Assembly (NCBI RefSeq): GCF_031882575.1
Contig: NZ_CP134772.1
Span: forward strand, 5,344,501 to 5,408,500
DNA: 64,000 nucleotides
Source of the DNA: Pseudomonas sp. VD-NE ins
GTDB taxonomy: Bacteria; Pseudomonadota; Gammaproteobacteria; Pseudomonadales; Pseudomonadaceae
Reading direction: 5' to 3'
Part shown: one piece after another, positions 55,358-64,000 of the stretch
How positions within the stretch are numbered: the stretch's first letter is position 1
How the letters are laid out: the number at the start of each line of letters is the position of its first letter
The notes under the pieces: generated by a model
Databases searched by the model: none
The model's input: only the letters and a program-made list of their open reading frames with translations
What the model was told of the DNA's origin: nothing
Translations under genes and position numbers: made by a program

Positions 55358-56149
55358 TCAGGTGAACTCGAAGGTGTCGGCATCCAGATTCGCCGGGAAA
55401 CGCTCGCGATACGCCGCGAGCGGAGCCGCTTCCAGCACAGCCTTGAACACACCATCCGCCTCCCCCGCCGCCAGCAAGGTTTCCCCCTGGAAATCCAGCA
55501 CCTGACTGTCACCGGTATACGCAAAACCTTTACCGTCAGTGCCGACGCGATTCACCGCCGCCACATAACAAAGGTTTTCGATGGCTCGCGCCGGCAACAG
55601 ACGATTCCAGTGCAAACGCCGCGCACCCGGCCAGTTGGCGGTGTATAGCAGCAGATCAGTGTCCTGCGCATCGCGGCTCCACACCGGAAAACGCAGGTCG
55701 TAGCAAATCAGCGGACGCACACGCCAGCCCTTGAGTTCGAACTGCACTTGCCGTTCGCCGGGCGTGTAATGGTTGTGCTCGCCGGCCATGCGGAACAGAT
55801 GACGCTTGTCGTAATGCAGCACCTCGCCGTCCGGCCGCGCCCACAGCAGGCGGTTGCGATGGCTGCCGTCAGACGCCTGAATAATCACACTGCCGGTGAT
55901 CACTGCATTGAGTTTGGCCGCCTGAACCCGCAGCCATTTACTGCTCGGGCCGTTCTCGGCTTCGGCGAGGGTCTCCGATTCCATGGAGAACCCGGTAGTG
56001 AACATTTCCGGCAGGATGATCAGATCCGCCCCGCGCGCCTGTTCCAGCAACTGCTCGAAATGCTCGAAGTTGGCCTGACGGTCGTGCCAGACCAGACTGG
56101 TCTGGATCAGCGCCAGGTTGAGATCGGGTAACGCACTCAGATCACGCAT
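55358..56149 (-). CDS. omega-amidase-like carbon-nitrogen hydrolase (YafV/NIT2 type)
   Basis: 263 residues with the complete nitrilase triad: Glu48 (LPEMFTTGF), Lys115 (YDKRHLF) and Cys149 (LICYDLRFP). The residues around the triad (PEMFTTGFSM, YDKRHLFRMAGE) are those of E. coli YafV and NIT2-type omega-amidases, which hydrolyse alpha-ketoglutaramate and similar 2-oxo acid amides. It overlaps the aminotransferase upstream by 13 bp (56137-56149). A glutamine-dependent transaminase makes alpha-ketoglutaramate, and this enzyme would remove it, pulling the reaction forward; methionine salvage is one such context. Substrate inferred. Confidence 0.85.
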   Translation of the reverse strand: MRDLSALPDLNLALIQTSLVWHDRQANFEHFEQLLEQARGADLIILPEMFTTGFSMESETLAEAENGPSSKWLRVQAAKLNAVITGSVIIQASDGSHRNRLLWARPDGEVLHYDKRHLFRMAGEHNHYTPGERQVQFELKGWRVRPLICYDLRFPVWSRDAQDTDLLLYTANWPGARRLHWNRLLPARAIENLCYVAAVNRVGTDGKGFAYTGDSQVLDFQGETLLAAGEADGVFKAVLEAAPLAAYRERFPANLDADTFEFT

Positions 56150-57285
56150 AGTTTTGCCGCCGCTTCACGCAGCGTCTCCTCGCGTTTGGCAAAGCACAGA
56201 CGCACCAGGCGCTGGCCTTGCGGTGGATTCTGGTAAAACACCGACACCGGGATACTCGCCACACCGTGTTCGCGGGTCATCCACATGGCCATCTCGACGT
56301 CATTCAGGTCAGGACGGATCTGCGAGTAATCGACCAGTTGGAAGTAGGTGCCAGTGACTCGGGTAAAGGTGAAGCGCGACGACGCCAGCAGATCGCAGAA
56401 CAGATCACGTTTGGCCTGATAGAAACCCGGCAGCTCTTCGACGTGTTCCGGGTGCTCGGCCATGTAATCGGCCAGAGCATATTGCAGCGGAGTGACACCG
56501 CAGAAACTGACGTACTGGTGCACCTTGCGCAACTCGGCGGTCAGCGCCGGCGGTGCGACGACGTAGCCGGTTTTCCAGCCGGTAACGTGGTAAGTCTTGC
56601 CGAACGAGCTGACCACGAATGCGCGCTGATACAGCTCTTCATGAGCGAGCACGCTGACGTGTGGAACGCCGTCGAATACCAGGTGTTCGTAGACTTCGTC
56701 GCTGATCAGGTAGATGTCGCGATCACGGATCAGCGCAGCCAGTTGATCCAGTTCGGCACGACTGATCAGGGCACCGCTCGGGTTGTGCGGGGTGTTGATG
56801 ACGATCATTTTCGTGCGCGGACTCAGGGCCTCGGCGAGCTTGTCGAAATCGATCGAGAAATCGTCCGGGTTCAGCTGCACATGCACGCAACGACCGCCCG
56901 CCAGCTCTGTCGCCGGTTCGTAGCTGTCGTAGCACGGATCGAACACGATGACTTCGTCGCCGCTGTGGATAACCGCCTGAATCGCACAGAAGATCGCCTG
57001 GGTCGCGCCCGGCGTCACGGTCACTTCGCTGTCGGCATTGACCTGCACGCCATAGCTGCGAGCGATTTTCGCCGCAATCTGCTCGCGCAAGGCCGGCAAG
57101 CCGGTCATCGGCGAATACTGATTATGGCCACTGGCGATGTGTCGACCGACTGCATCACGCAGTGACTGCGGGCCGTCAAAATCAGGAAAACCCTGTGACA
57201 GGTTGATCGCGCCGGTTTGCGCCGCGAGCTGAGACATCTGCGTGAAAATCGTGATGCCGACATTCGGCAGCTTACTGGTGATCAT
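56137..57285 (-). CDS. PLP-dependent aminotransferase (YbdL/KAT-like, probable methionine/glutamine transaminase)
   Basis: 382 residues from ATG 57285 with AAGGGG upstream. Fold type I aminotransferase: INLSQGFPDFDGP (about 27-39), TPGATQAIFCAI, INTPHNPSGA, YLISDEVYEHLVFDG and the PLP lysine Lys230 in SSFGKTYHVTGWKTGY. The QGFPDF start and VTGWK end are typical of E. coli YbdL and kynurenine/glutamine transaminase K relatives, which favour methionine, glutamine and aromatic substrates. Coupled by overlap with the omega-amidase. The amino acid preference is inferred from family and neighbour. Confidence 0.87.
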   Translation of the reverse strand: MITSKLPNVGITIFTQMSQLAAQTGAINLSQGFPDFDGPQSLRDAVGRHIASGHNQYSPMTGLPALREQIAAKIARSYGVQVNADSEVTVTPGATQAIFCAIQAVIHSGDEVIVFDPCYDSYEPATELAGGRCVHVQLNPDDFSIDFDKLAEALSPRTKMIVINTPHNPSGALISRAELDQLAALIRDRDIYLISDEVYEHLVFDGVPHVSVLAHEELYQRAFVVSSFGKTYHVTGWKTGYVVAPPALTAELRKVHQYVSFCGVTPLQYALADYMAEHPEHVEELPGFYQAKRDLFCDLLASSRFTFTRVTGTYFQLVDYSQIRPDLNDVEMAMWMTREHGVASIPVSVFYQNPPQGQRLVRLCFAKREETLREAAAKLCVI

Positions 57286-57384
57286 CGGTAGCCCCTTGCA
57301 GGTGAGCTGCAAGTTTCAAGCGCCAAGCCATAAATCTCAAGCGGCAAGTTACTACCTGCAAGCTGCAAGCTAAATCCACCGCCC

Positions 57385-57415
57385 ACAAAAAAGGGCTCTA
57401 ACTGAGCCCTTTTTG
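57385..57415 (-). terminator. terminator after der
   Basis: GGGCTC-TAACT-GAGCCC (about 57393-57409) flanked by A6 on the left and T5 on the right, so it can act on the minus strand after der. The surrounding gap also holds several CAAGCTGCAAGCT-like short repeats (57300-57450). Confidence 0.82.
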
Positions 57416-57455
57416 CTTTGACTTGAAGCTTGCAGCTCGAAACTCGCAGCTGCCT

Positions 57456-58925
57456 TTATTTCTTGTCGCGGCGCTTCTTGTCGGCTTTCTTGTGGTGCGA
57501 CATCAAGCGACGCTTCTTGTTGACCTGGCGGTCGGTCAGCGTGGTCTTGTTGCCTTCGTACGGGTTCTCGCCGCCCTTGAACTCGATACGGATCGGCGTA
57601 CCGACCAGCTTGAGTACACGACGGTAGGTGTTTTCGAGATAACGCACATACGACTTCGGCACTTTCTCGATCTGGTTACCGTGGATCACGATGATCGGCG
57701 GGTTCGCACCACCCAAGTGGGCATAACGCAGCTTGATCCGGCGGTTGTTGACCATCGGTGGCGCGTGCTCGCCAACCGCGTCTTCCAGAATCTGGGTCAG
57801 ACGGTTGGTCGGCCAGCGGGTGACCGCCGACTTGAACGAGTTCTGTACGGATGCGTAGAGGTTGCCCACGCCAGTACCGTGCAGTGCCGAGATGAAGTGG
57901 ATGTCGGCGTAATCAACGAAGAACAGACGACGTTGCAGCTCGACTTTGACGTAGTCGCGCTCGCTCGGCGTCATGCCGTCCCACTTGTTGATCGCGATCA
58001 CCAGCGCACGACCGGACTCGATGGCGAAGCCGAGCAGGTTGAGGTCGTGATCGACCACGCCTTCGCGGGCGTCCATCACGAAGATCACTACGTTGGCGTC
58101 TTTGATCGCCTGCAGGGTTTTCACCACGGAGAATTTTTCTACTTCTTCGTGGATCTTGCCGCGCTTGCGCACACCAGCGGTGTCGATCAGCGTGTACTTC
58201 TCTTCATTGCGTTCGAACGGAATGTAGATACTGTCGCGAGTCGTACCGGGCTGGTCATAGACGATTACCCGGTCTTCACCGAGCATGCGGTTGACCAGAG
58301 TCGATTTACCGACGTTCGGACGACCGATGATGGCGATCTTGATGCCGTCTTTTTCGCTTGGGCCAGGAATGCGCTTGGCTTCCTCGCCTTCGGCAACGAT
58401 CTCTTCTTCGCCTTCTTCCGGCTCTTCTGCGTCTTTGGGGAAATCACCCAGGGCGATTTCCAGCATCTGGGTGATGCCACGGCCGTGAGCACCGGCGATC
58501 GGGATCGCGTGGCCCATGCCCAGCGGCGCGAATTCAGCGCGGGCCATTTCCGGGTCGATGTTGTCGACCTTGTTGGCAACCACGTAGGAACGCTTGTTAC
58601 GTTTGCGCAGGTGTTCGGCGATCATCTGGTCGGCGGCGGTAAAACCGGCCTTGGCATCTACCAGGAACAGCACAACATCTGCTTCTTCAATGGCCAGCAG
58701 CGACTGCTCGGCCATTTTTTCGTCCATACCGTGCTCGTCACCTGAGATACCACCGGTGTCGACCAGAATGTAGGAACGCCCTTGCCACTTGGCCTCACCG
58801 TACTGGCGATCACGGGTCAGACCGGACAAGTCGCCGACGATGGCGTCGCGAGTCCTGGTCAGGCGGTTGAACAAGGTGGACTTGCCGACGTTCGGTCGGC
58901 CCACCAGGGCGATTACGGGAACCAT
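57456..58925 (-). CDS. der: ribosome-associated GTPase Der (EngA)
   Basis: 489 residues with two tandem G domains: the first with [30 protein letters not shown] and NKVD (about 115), the second with [26 protein letters not shown] and NKWDGM (about 315), and a KH-like C-terminal domain (about 370-450). The end is strongly basic ([21 protein letters not shown] read in parts). Der binds the 50S subunit and is essential for its assembly. An acidic insert (about 165-185: [16 protein letters not shown]) separates the G domains. ATG 58925 is used; homology starts [11 protein letters not shown] hairpin with U run lies between bamB and der. Confidence 0.96.
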   Translation of the reverse strand: MVPVIALVGRPNVGKSTLFNRLTRTRDAIVGDLSGLTRDRQYGEAKWQGRSYILVDTGGISGDEHGMDEKMAEQSLLAIEEADVVLFLVDAKAGFTAADQMIAEHLRKRNKRSYVVANKVDNIDPEMARAEFAPLGMGHAIPIAGAHGRGITQMLEIALGDFPKDAEEPEEGEEEIVAEGEEAKRIPGPSEKDGIKIAIIGRPNVGKSTLVNRMLGEDRVIVYDQPGTTRDSIYIPFERNEEKYTLIDTAGVRKRGKIHEEVEKFSVVKTLQAIKDANVVIFVMDAREGVVDHDLNLLGFAIESGRALVIAINKWDGMTPSERDYVKVELQRRLFFVDYADIHFISALHGTGVGNLYASVQNSFKSAVTRWPTNRLTQILEDAVGEHAPPMVNNRRIKLRYAHLGGANPPIIVIHGNQIEKVPKSYVRYLENTYRRVLKLVGTPIRIEFKGGENPYEGNKTTLTDRQVNKKRRLMSHHKKADKKRRDKK

Positions 58926-58954
58926 GCGGCTCTCCACTTCGTTATTTCAGAAAA

Positions 58955-58981
58955 TACAAAAGCCGCTGCGAGGCAGCGGCT
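58955..58981 (-). terminator. hairpin with U run between bamB and der
   Basis: On the minus strand GCCGCTGC-CTC-GCAGCGGC is followed by TTTTGTATTTT. It may partly end the upstream transcript or lie in a der leader. Confidence 0.75.
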
Positions 58982-59061
58982 GGTGCTCGGGGCAACGCCT
59001 GTTAGCGCTGCAAGCCCCATGAATCCGGGGCCGCCTGGGGGTTTAACCCCAAGCATAGTTG

Positions 59062-60213
59062 TTACTTGATGGTCAGGGCTTCCAGTTTGCCGCTGTTGCC
59101 ATATACATAAATCGTGTCACCCACCACCAGCGGACGGGCACGCAGGCCGTCGCTGTCGATGCGCTCACGGCCGACGAAACGACCGTCAACCTGACTCAGC
59201 AGGTGCAGATAACCTTCCAGGTCACCCACTGCAACATAGCTGGAGAACACTTCCGGAGCCGACAGTTGACGGCGAGCCAGCGAATCGTTGCTCCACAATG
59301 CTGTGGTGGAACGTTCGTCGACGCCTTCAACGGTGCCCGAAGACAGGCTCACGTAAACGCTGCCGAAACCCTGAGCAATACCTGCGTAGCTCGACGCATC
59401 GCGCTGCCAGAGTTGACGACCGCTTTCCAGATCCAGTGCCGCAACGCGACCCTGGTAGCTGGCAACGTACAAAGTACCGCCGGACAACAGCAGACCGCCG
59501 TCGATGTCGACCACGCGCTCCAGTTCCGAACGACCCTGTGGAATCGCGATCCGTTGTTCCCACACCGGCACGCCGTTGGAAATGTCCAGAGCGACCACTT
59601 TACCGGTCGACAGGCCAGCCACCGCGAGGCGGTTGGTGACCAGCGGGGCACTGGTGCCACGCAGGGTCAATACGGCCGGCGTGCTGTCATATACCCAGCG
59701 CTGAGTACCGGTAGACGCATCCAGACCGATCAGACGATCGTCCTGAGTCTGCACCACTACGACGTCACCGTTGTTGGCCGGTGGCGCAAGCACTTCGCTG
59801 TTGACGCGTGCACGCCACTTTTCTTCACCGTTGCTGGTGTCGAGACCAACGACTTCACCGCGCAGGGTGCCGATCAGAACCAGACCGTAGCCAACGCCGA
59901 CAGCGCCGGAGACAGGCAGATCAAGATCCTGCTTCCATTTCACGTCGCCGTTGCCGCGATCCATGGCCATCACCACGCCGGTCACATCGGCGGCGTAGAT
60001 GGTGTCACCGTCGATCGCCGGCACCAGCATGTTGTAGGTTTCGCCCTGACCGTCACCGATCGAACGACTCCACTGCTTGTGCAGAACCACTTCTTCTTTG
60101 AAGTCGGTCAGTTCGGCCGGTGGCAATTCTTTCTTGCTGTTGCTGCTGCAACCCGCGGCCAGAAGGGCCAGAGCCAGCAATGCTGCATGCTTCCAACGGA
60201 TCACGTCACGCAT
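59062..60213 (-). CDS. bamB: outer membrane assembly lipoprotein BamB
   Basis: 383 residues from ATG 60213. Lipoprotein signal with lipobox LLAAGC, lipidated Cys22. The mature part is an eight-bladed PQQ-like propeller with repeated GxVxxLDxxxGxxxW motifs (VVGLDTSNGEEKW, LIGLDASTGTQRW, VVALDISNGVPVW, VAALDLESGRQLW). BamB sits on the periplasmic face of the outer membrane and helps BamA fold barrel proteins. The start overlaps the yfgM stop by 8 bp. Standard length; no odd residues. Confidence 0.95.
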   Translation of the reverse strand: MRDVIRWKHAALLALALLAAGCSSNSKKELPPAELTDFKEEVVLHKQWSRSIGDGQGETYNMLVPAIDGDTIYAADVTGVVMAMDRGNGDVKWKQDLDLPVSGAVGVGYGLVLIGTLRGEVVGLDTSNGEEKWRARVNSEVLAPPANNGDVVVVQTQDDRLIGLDASTGTQRWVYDSTPAVLTLRGTSAPLVTNRLAVAGLSTGKVVALDISNGVPVWEQRIAIPQGRSELERVVDIDGGLLLSGGTLYVASYQGRVAALDLESGRQLWQRDASSYAGIAQGFGSVYVSLSSGTVEGVDERSTTALWSNDSLARRQLSAPEVFSSYVAVGDLEGYLHLLSQVDGRFVGRERIDSDGLRARPLVVGDTIYVYGNSGKLEALTIK

Positions 60214-60847
60214 CCCCTTTGGCCAGGTCGTCGAGCTTGATTTGAAGGCCACCGACCGCCGCTTCATCCGACAGTGCCGCCTTGGCTTTTTGATACGCCT
60301 TGTTCGCGTCATCGGTACGGCCCAGCTGCACCAGCAGGTCGCCCTTGAGTTCTTCGCGAGTGGCCAGGAACGCCTTGTCGGCGTCGCCGTCGAGCAGTTT
60401 CAGGCCGTCTTCAGCCTTGTTCTGCGCACCCAGCACCTGCGCCAGACGCTGACGGGCGATCTCGCCCAGCGCCGGATTGGCCGGTTTGTCGACGATGGCT
60501 TTCAGCTCGGTGGCGGCGTCGTCCAGCTTGCCGCTGTCGACCGCTACTTTGGCCACGAACAGGCTGCCGTACTGCGCGTAGGCAGAACCGCCGAATTCGC
60601 TGTTGAGCTTGCCGGCCAAGTCCGCAACGCGGGCAGCATCAGGCTTGCCATCAGGCGTCAGCGTGGTTTCCAGCAATTGCTGATAGAGCACCGAGGCGCC
60701 TTGCGACTGGTTGCTCTGATACTTGTGATAAGCCTGCCAGCCGAACACGATGACCAGCGCCAACAGGCCGCCGGTGACCAGAGGTTTGCCGTTGCGTGTC
60801 CACCAGTCCTTCAAATCCGCCAACTGTTCGTCTTCGGTACTCGACAC
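60206..60847 (-). CDS. yfgM: YfgM-like tetratricopeptide membrane protein
   Basis: 213 residues from GTG 60847 with a strong AAGGAG 8 bases upstream. An N-terminal cytoplasmic stretch (DEQLADLKDWWTRNGK), one membrane helix (about 23-42, VTGGLLALVIVFGWQAYHKY) and a periplasmic helical repeat domain (about 45-210, with LATREELKGDLLVQLGRTDDAN). In E. coli YfgM attaches to SecYEG and the chaperone PpiD, aiding transfer of periplasmic proteins. The hisS-yfgM-bamB-der order is the conserved one. It overlaps bamB by 8 bp. Confidence 0.9.
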   Translation of the reverse strand: MSSTEDEQLADLKDWWTRNGKPLVTGGLLALVIVFGWQAYHKYQSNQSQGASVLYQQLLETTLTPDGKPDAARVADLAGKLNSEFGGSAYAQYGSLFVAKVAVDSGKLDDAATELKAIVDKPANPALGEIARQRLAQVLGAQNKAEDGLKLLDGDADKAFLATREELKGDLLVQLGRTDDANKAYQKAKAALSDEAAVGGLQIKLDDLAKGDA

Positions 60848-60888
60848 CCCAATACTCCTTAATCGCTAAATCGGCTGTTTGGACAGCT

Positions 60889-62178
60889 TCAACCCTGCAC
60901 GACGCAGGTGGCCAGGTGAGCGGCGAGCGCATCCCAGGCAATGCTTTGTTGTTCGCCCTGGCCACGCAGGGGTTTGAAACCTACCACTTGCTGGGCCATT
61001 TCGTCGTCACCGAGGATCAGTGCGTACAGCGCACCGCTCTTGTCGGCCTTCTTGAACTGGCTTTTGAAGCTGCCGGCGCCGGCATTGACTTGCAGGCGCA
61101 GGTTTGGAAGTTGATCGCGAACACGTTCAGCCAGGGCCAGACCGGCCAGCTCGGCTTCTTCACCGAAGGCGCAGAGGTAGACATCGACCTGACGGGAGAT
61201 TTCTTCCGGGATCTGCTCAAGGGTTTCGAGCATCAACACCAGACGCTCGATGCCCATGGCGAAACCAACGCCCGTGGTCGGCTTGCCGCCCATCTGCTCG
61301 ACCAGACCGTCGTAACGGCCGCCGGCGCAGACAGTGCCTTGGGCGCCGAGCTTGTCGGTGACCCATTCGAAAACGGTTTTGCTGTAGTAATCGAGGCCGC
61401 GCACCAGTTTCGGGTTGAGCACGTAAGGAATGCCGACGGCATCCAGACGCGCTTTCAAACCTTCGAAGTGTGCACGCGACTCGTCATCGAGGTAGTCGGC
61501 CATCTTCGGCGCATCAACCAGCACCGCTTGAGTGTCGGCATTTTTCGTGTCGAGCACGCGCAACGGGTTGGTTTTCAGGCGACGCTGGCTGTCTTCGTCG
61601 AGCTTGTCGTGGTGCGCCGAGAGGTACTCGACCAGCGCTTCACGATAGCGACCACGGGACTCGCTGGTGCCGAGGCTGTTGAGTTCGAGTTTGACCGCAT
61701 CACGAATGCCCAGCTCGCCCCACAGGCGCCAGGTCATGGTAATCAGCTCGGCGTCGATGTCCGGACCGTCGAGGTTGAACACTTCCAGACCGATCTGGTG
61801 GAACTGGCGATAACGGCCTTTCTGCGGACGCTCGTGACGGAACATCGGGCCTATGTACCAGAGTTTCTGCACCTGGCCACCGCCGGTGATGCCGTGCTCG
61901 AGCACAGCACGCACACACGCCGCAGTGCCTTCCGGACGCAAGGTCAGGGAGTCGCCGTTGCGGTCTTCGAAGGTGTACATCTCTTTTTCGACGATATCGG
62001 TCACTTCACCGATCGAGCGCTTGAACAGCTCGGTGAACTCGACGATCGGCATGCGGATCTGCTTGTAACCGTAGTTATCCAGCAGACGCGCAACAGTGCC
62101 CTCGAAATAACGCCACAGGGGGGTCTGTTCGGGCAGGATGTCGTTCATGCCACGAATGGCTTGCAGAGACTTGCTCAC
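60889..62178 (-). CDS. hisS: histidyl-tRNA synthetase
   Basis: 429 residues from GTG 62178, AAGGA 7 bases upstream. Class II motifs: [19 protein letters not shown] (start), motif 2 [21 protein letters not shown], the HisA signature [12 protein letters not shown], and motif 3 [13 protein letters not shown]. The C-terminal anticodon-binding domain (about 335-429) has [11 protein letters not shown]. It charges tRNA-His. It lies 36 bp after ispG and 41 bp before yfgM in one run of genes. Confidence 0.96.
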   Translation of the reverse strand: MSKSLQAIRGMNDILPEQTPLWRYFEGTVARLLDNYGYKQIRMPIVEFTELFKRSIGEVTDIVEKEMYTFEDRNGDSLTLRPEGTAACVRAVLEHGITGGGQVQKLWYIGPMFRHERPQKGRYRQFHQIGLEVFNLDGPDIDAELITMTWRLWGELGIRDAVKLELNSLGTSESRGRYREALVEYLSAHHDKLDEDSQRRLKTNPLRVLDTKNADTQAVLVDAPKMADYLDDESRAHFEGLKARLDAVGIPYVLNPKLVRGLDYYSKTVFEWVTDKLGAQGTVCAGGRYDGLVEQMGGKPTTGVGFAMGIERLVLMLETLEQIPEEISRQVDVYLCAFGEEAELAGLALAERVRDQLPNLRLQVNAGAGSFKSQFKKADKSGALYALILGDDEMAQQVVGFKPLRGQGEQQSIAWDALAAHLATCVVQG

Positions 62179-62214
62179 TTTAAATCCTTAAATTCGTTCG
62201 GCGTTCAGTCAGGC

Positions 62215-63324
62215 TCAGCCGCGCGCGATAACCGCAGCGTCAGCTTCGACCTTTTCGGCCGCTTTCTGGCGGATCAGCTTTTCCAGCTCGTCCACCAGAT
62301 TGTCATTCGTCAGTTTCTGCGACGGCTTGCCGTCGATGTAAATCAGGTTTGGCGTGCCGCCGGTCAAGCCGATATGGGCTTCCTTGGCTTCGCCGGGGCC
62401 GTTGACCACGCAACCGATCACCGCGACATCCAGCGGCACCAGCAGGTCTTCAAGACGCCCTTCCAGCTCGTTCATGGTTTTCACCACATCGAAGTTCTGC
62501 CGCGAGCAGCTCGGGCAGGCGATGAAGTTGATGCCACGGGAACGCAGATGCAAAGACTTGAGAATGTCGTAACCGACCTTCACTTCCTCGACCGGGTCGG
62601 CCGCCAGCGAGATGCGGATGGTATCGCCAATCCCCTCGGCGAGCAGCATACCTAGGCCCACGGCGGATTTCACTGTGCCCGAACGCAATCCACCGGCTTC
62701 GGTGATGCCCAGGTGCAGCGGCTGAATGATTTCTTTCGCCAGCAAGCGGTAGGCTTCGACGGCCATGAACACGTCCGAGGCCTTAACGCTGACCTTGAAG
62801 TTCTGGAAATTCAGGCGTTCGAGGTGTTCAACGTGGCGCAGAGCGGACTCGACCAGCGCGGCTGGGGTTGGCTCGCCGTATTTCTTTTGCAGGTCTTTTT
62901 CCAGGGAACCGGCGTTGACGCCGATGCGGATCGGAATCCCGCGATCACGGGCGGCATCGACCACCGCACGAACACGATCTTCGCGACCGATGTTGCCCGG
63001 GTTGATACGCAGGCAGTCCACGCCCAGTTCGGCCACGCGCAGAGCGATCTTGTAGTCGAAGTGGATGTCGGCAACCAGCGGCACCTTGACCAGTTGCTTG
63101 ATCTTGCCGAACGCCTCGGCGGCGTCCATGTCCGGCACCGAAACGCGAACGATGTCGACGCCAGCGGCTTCCAGACGATTGATTTGCGCAACGGTGGCGG
63201 CAACGTCATTGGTGTCGCTGTTGGTCATGCTTTGCACAGCGATCGGCGCATCGCCGCCCACCGGTACGTTGCCGACCCAGATCTTGCGCGAAACGCGACG
63301 TTTGATTGGAGATTCGCCGTGCAT
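62215..63324 (-). CDS. ispG: 4-hydroxy-3-methylbut-2-en-1-yl diphosphate synthase
   Basis: 369 residues. A TIM-barrel ([36 protein letters not shown]) and a C-terminal [4Fe-4S] domain with three cysteines, two in [13 protein letters not shown] and one in [12 protein letters not shown], with the usual Glu ligand in [11 protein letters not shown]. It makes HMBPP in the MEP route to isoprenoids, using reduced flavodoxin or ferredoxin. ATG 63324 follows the rodZ stop by 3 bp, so it is co-transcribed with rodZ, as in other gamma-proteobacteria. Confidence 0.96.
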   Translation of the reverse strand: MHGESPIKRRVSRKIWVGNVPVGGDAPIAVQSMTNSDTNDVAATVAQINRLEAAGVDIVRVSVPDMDAAEAFGKIKQLVKVPLVADIHFDYKIALRVAELGVDCLRINPGNIGREDRVRAVVDAARDRGIPIRIGVNAGSLEKDLQKKYGEPTPAALVESALRHVEHLERLNFQNFKVSVKASDVFMAVEAYRLLAKEIIQPLHLGITEAGGLRSGTVKSAVGLGMLLAEGIGDTIRISLAADPVEEVKVGYDILKSLHLRSRGINFIACPSCSRQNFDVVKTMNELEGRLEDLLVPLDVAVIGCVVNGPGEAKEAHIGLTGGTPNLIYIDGKPSQKLTNDNLVDELEKLIRQKAAEKVEADAAVIARG

Positions 63325-63327
63325 GAC

Positions 63328-64000
63328 TTATTGACCCAACTTCAGGCGAGCAGTCTCGCCACTGGTGAACGGAGCGATATCGACCGGTTGGCCGTTGTAG
63401 CTGACCTGCGCGGCGCGGGCAACGCCCAGACGTACGTTAAGCGGCGGCTTGCCGGAAACGGTGACGCTATCGCCTTTATGCTTCAGACCACTGAAAATCA
63501 CTTTGCCACGGCCATCGGTCACTTGTGCCCAGCAATCGGCACTGAACTGCAGTTGTACCTGACCATCGCCAGCCACCGGAGCGGTTGCTTCTGCGGTCGC
63601 TGCCGGTGCAGCAGGAACGACCGGAGCGGTGACGGTCGGCGCTGGAGTGGTTGGCGCGGGGCTAGCCGGGGTAGCGACAACCGGCGCCGGTGTATGAACC
63701 GGCGCGGTCGGCGTTGCAGCCGGTGCTGCTGGAGCAGTTGCCGGAGCAGCGCCTTCTGCACCAGTCGATTCAGCCGTGGTTTCCGACTGAGGCAGTGCCA
63801 GCGCTGTAGAAGTATCGGCCTGATTTTCTTCGACAGCCTGATCTTCCGGCTCGTCAATCGGGTGAATCTGCGTCGTACCGTCAGCACCTTCGACTTCAAC
63901 GTGCTCAGGGGCTAGGGACGTCAGGTCCTTGGTGCGCTGGGAGGTCTGATCCTGCCACCAGACGAAACCGCCGCCGATGACCGCGATCAGCAACAGCAGG
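63328..64000 (-). CDS. rodZ: RodZ-like cell shape protein, C-terminal part only
   Basis: The open frame enters from beyond the right edge; about 224 codons are inside. It shows the end of a membrane helix (LIAVIGGGFVWW), a long periplasmic linker rich in Pro, Ala and Thr, and a C-terminal strand domain (VQLQFSADCWAQVTDGRGKV, FSGLKHKGDSVTV, PPLNVRLG) that matches the DUF4115 end of RodZ. The cytoplasmic helix-turn-helix that binds MreB would lie outside the window. RodZ links MreB to the wall elongation machinery. The placement directly before ispG is the conserved one. Confidence 0.85.
   Translation of the reverse strand, partial: LLLLIAVIGGGFVWWQDQTSQRTKDLTSLAPEHVEVEGADGTTQIHPIDEPEDQAVEENQADTSTALALPQSETTAESTGAEGAAPATAPAAPAATPTAPVHTPAPVVATPASPAPTTPAPTVTAPVVPAAPAATAEATAPVAGDGQVQLQFSADCWAQVTDGRGKVIFSGLKHKGDSVTVSGKPPLNVRLGVARAAQVSYNGQPVDIAPFTSGETARLKLGQ

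Noticed and set aside
60796..62655. 619-residue plus-strand frame opposite hisS and ispG
   Set aside because: Runs across two well conserved genes and their gap; shadow frame.

Overview
The window is a piece of a Pseudomonas chromosome, most likely from the P. fluorescens group. Four lines of evidence point there: high G+C with typical Pseudomonas codon use; many Pseudomonas-type REP hairpins (arms beginning GTGGGAGCGAGC or GTAGGAGCTGCC); a membrane glucose dehydrogenase next to an OprB porin and a second Lon protease; and a trehalose PTS with a fused EIIA-HPr-EI. The species call is inference. No tRNA, rRNA, CRISPR array, transposase or integrase was seen.

Layout. (1) 183-5306: a very large LRR/NEL-type E3 ubiquitin ligase-like toxin or effector. 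(2) 5363-12291, minus strand: a CS1-type (alpha) chaperone-usher fimbrial operon with two pilins and two tip adhesins, one usher and one chaperone. (3) 12803-14163: a PadR regulator and a siderophore-interacting flavin reductase (YqjI/YqjH-like) behind a perfect 18-bp palindrome. (4) 14267-15140: a small membrane protein and a VF530 protein. (5) 15474-19485: OprB porin and PQQ glucose dehydrogenase (periplasmic glucose oxidation). (6) 20004-21455: three small poorly known genes with structured leaders. (7) 22203-28416: Lon-2, a chagasin-like inhibitor, a YhhN protein, cmoA-cmoB (tRNA wobble uridine modification) and tadA, with three copies of one 150-180 bp inverted-repeat element. (8) 28416-29792: a Tat-exported multicopper oxidase. 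(9) 29909-38273: a trehalose PTS regulon comprising treR, two palindromic operators, treB (EIIBC), a phosphotrehalase, a LamB-type porin, the EIIA-HPr-EI fusion and a small EIIB-like protein without the active cysteine. (10) 38375-44848: two tandem paralogous toxins of about 1030-1050 residues, each behind a near-identical leader in which the ribosome binding site can pair with an upstream arm. (11) 44924-64000, mostly core: guaB-guaA, a Zn-ribbon protein, a TauE/SafE permease and divergent LysR gene, xseA, an M23 peptidase, leuA with a candidate leader peptide, an omega-amidase/aminotransferase pair, der, bamB, yfgM, hisS, ispG and the 3' part of rodZ (cut by the window edge).

How the genes work together. 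The trehalose genes form a self-contained uptake and catabolic unit: porin, EIIBC, its own EI/HPr/EIIA phosphorelay, phosphotrehalase and repressor. The rodZ-ispG-hisS-yfgM-bamB-der order is a conserved housekeeping run. The accessory content is the three large toxins and the fimbriae, which suggest interaction with eukaryotic hosts or competitors; no secretion machinery is encoded here. The items most worth a second look are the toxin leader hairpins, the shared loss of the GExH-type residues in both tandem toxins, the cysteine-less EIIB-like protein, the UUCG-hairpin leader RNA before the DUF6124-like gene, and the repeats that supply the C-terminal codons of tadA and of a LysR gene.
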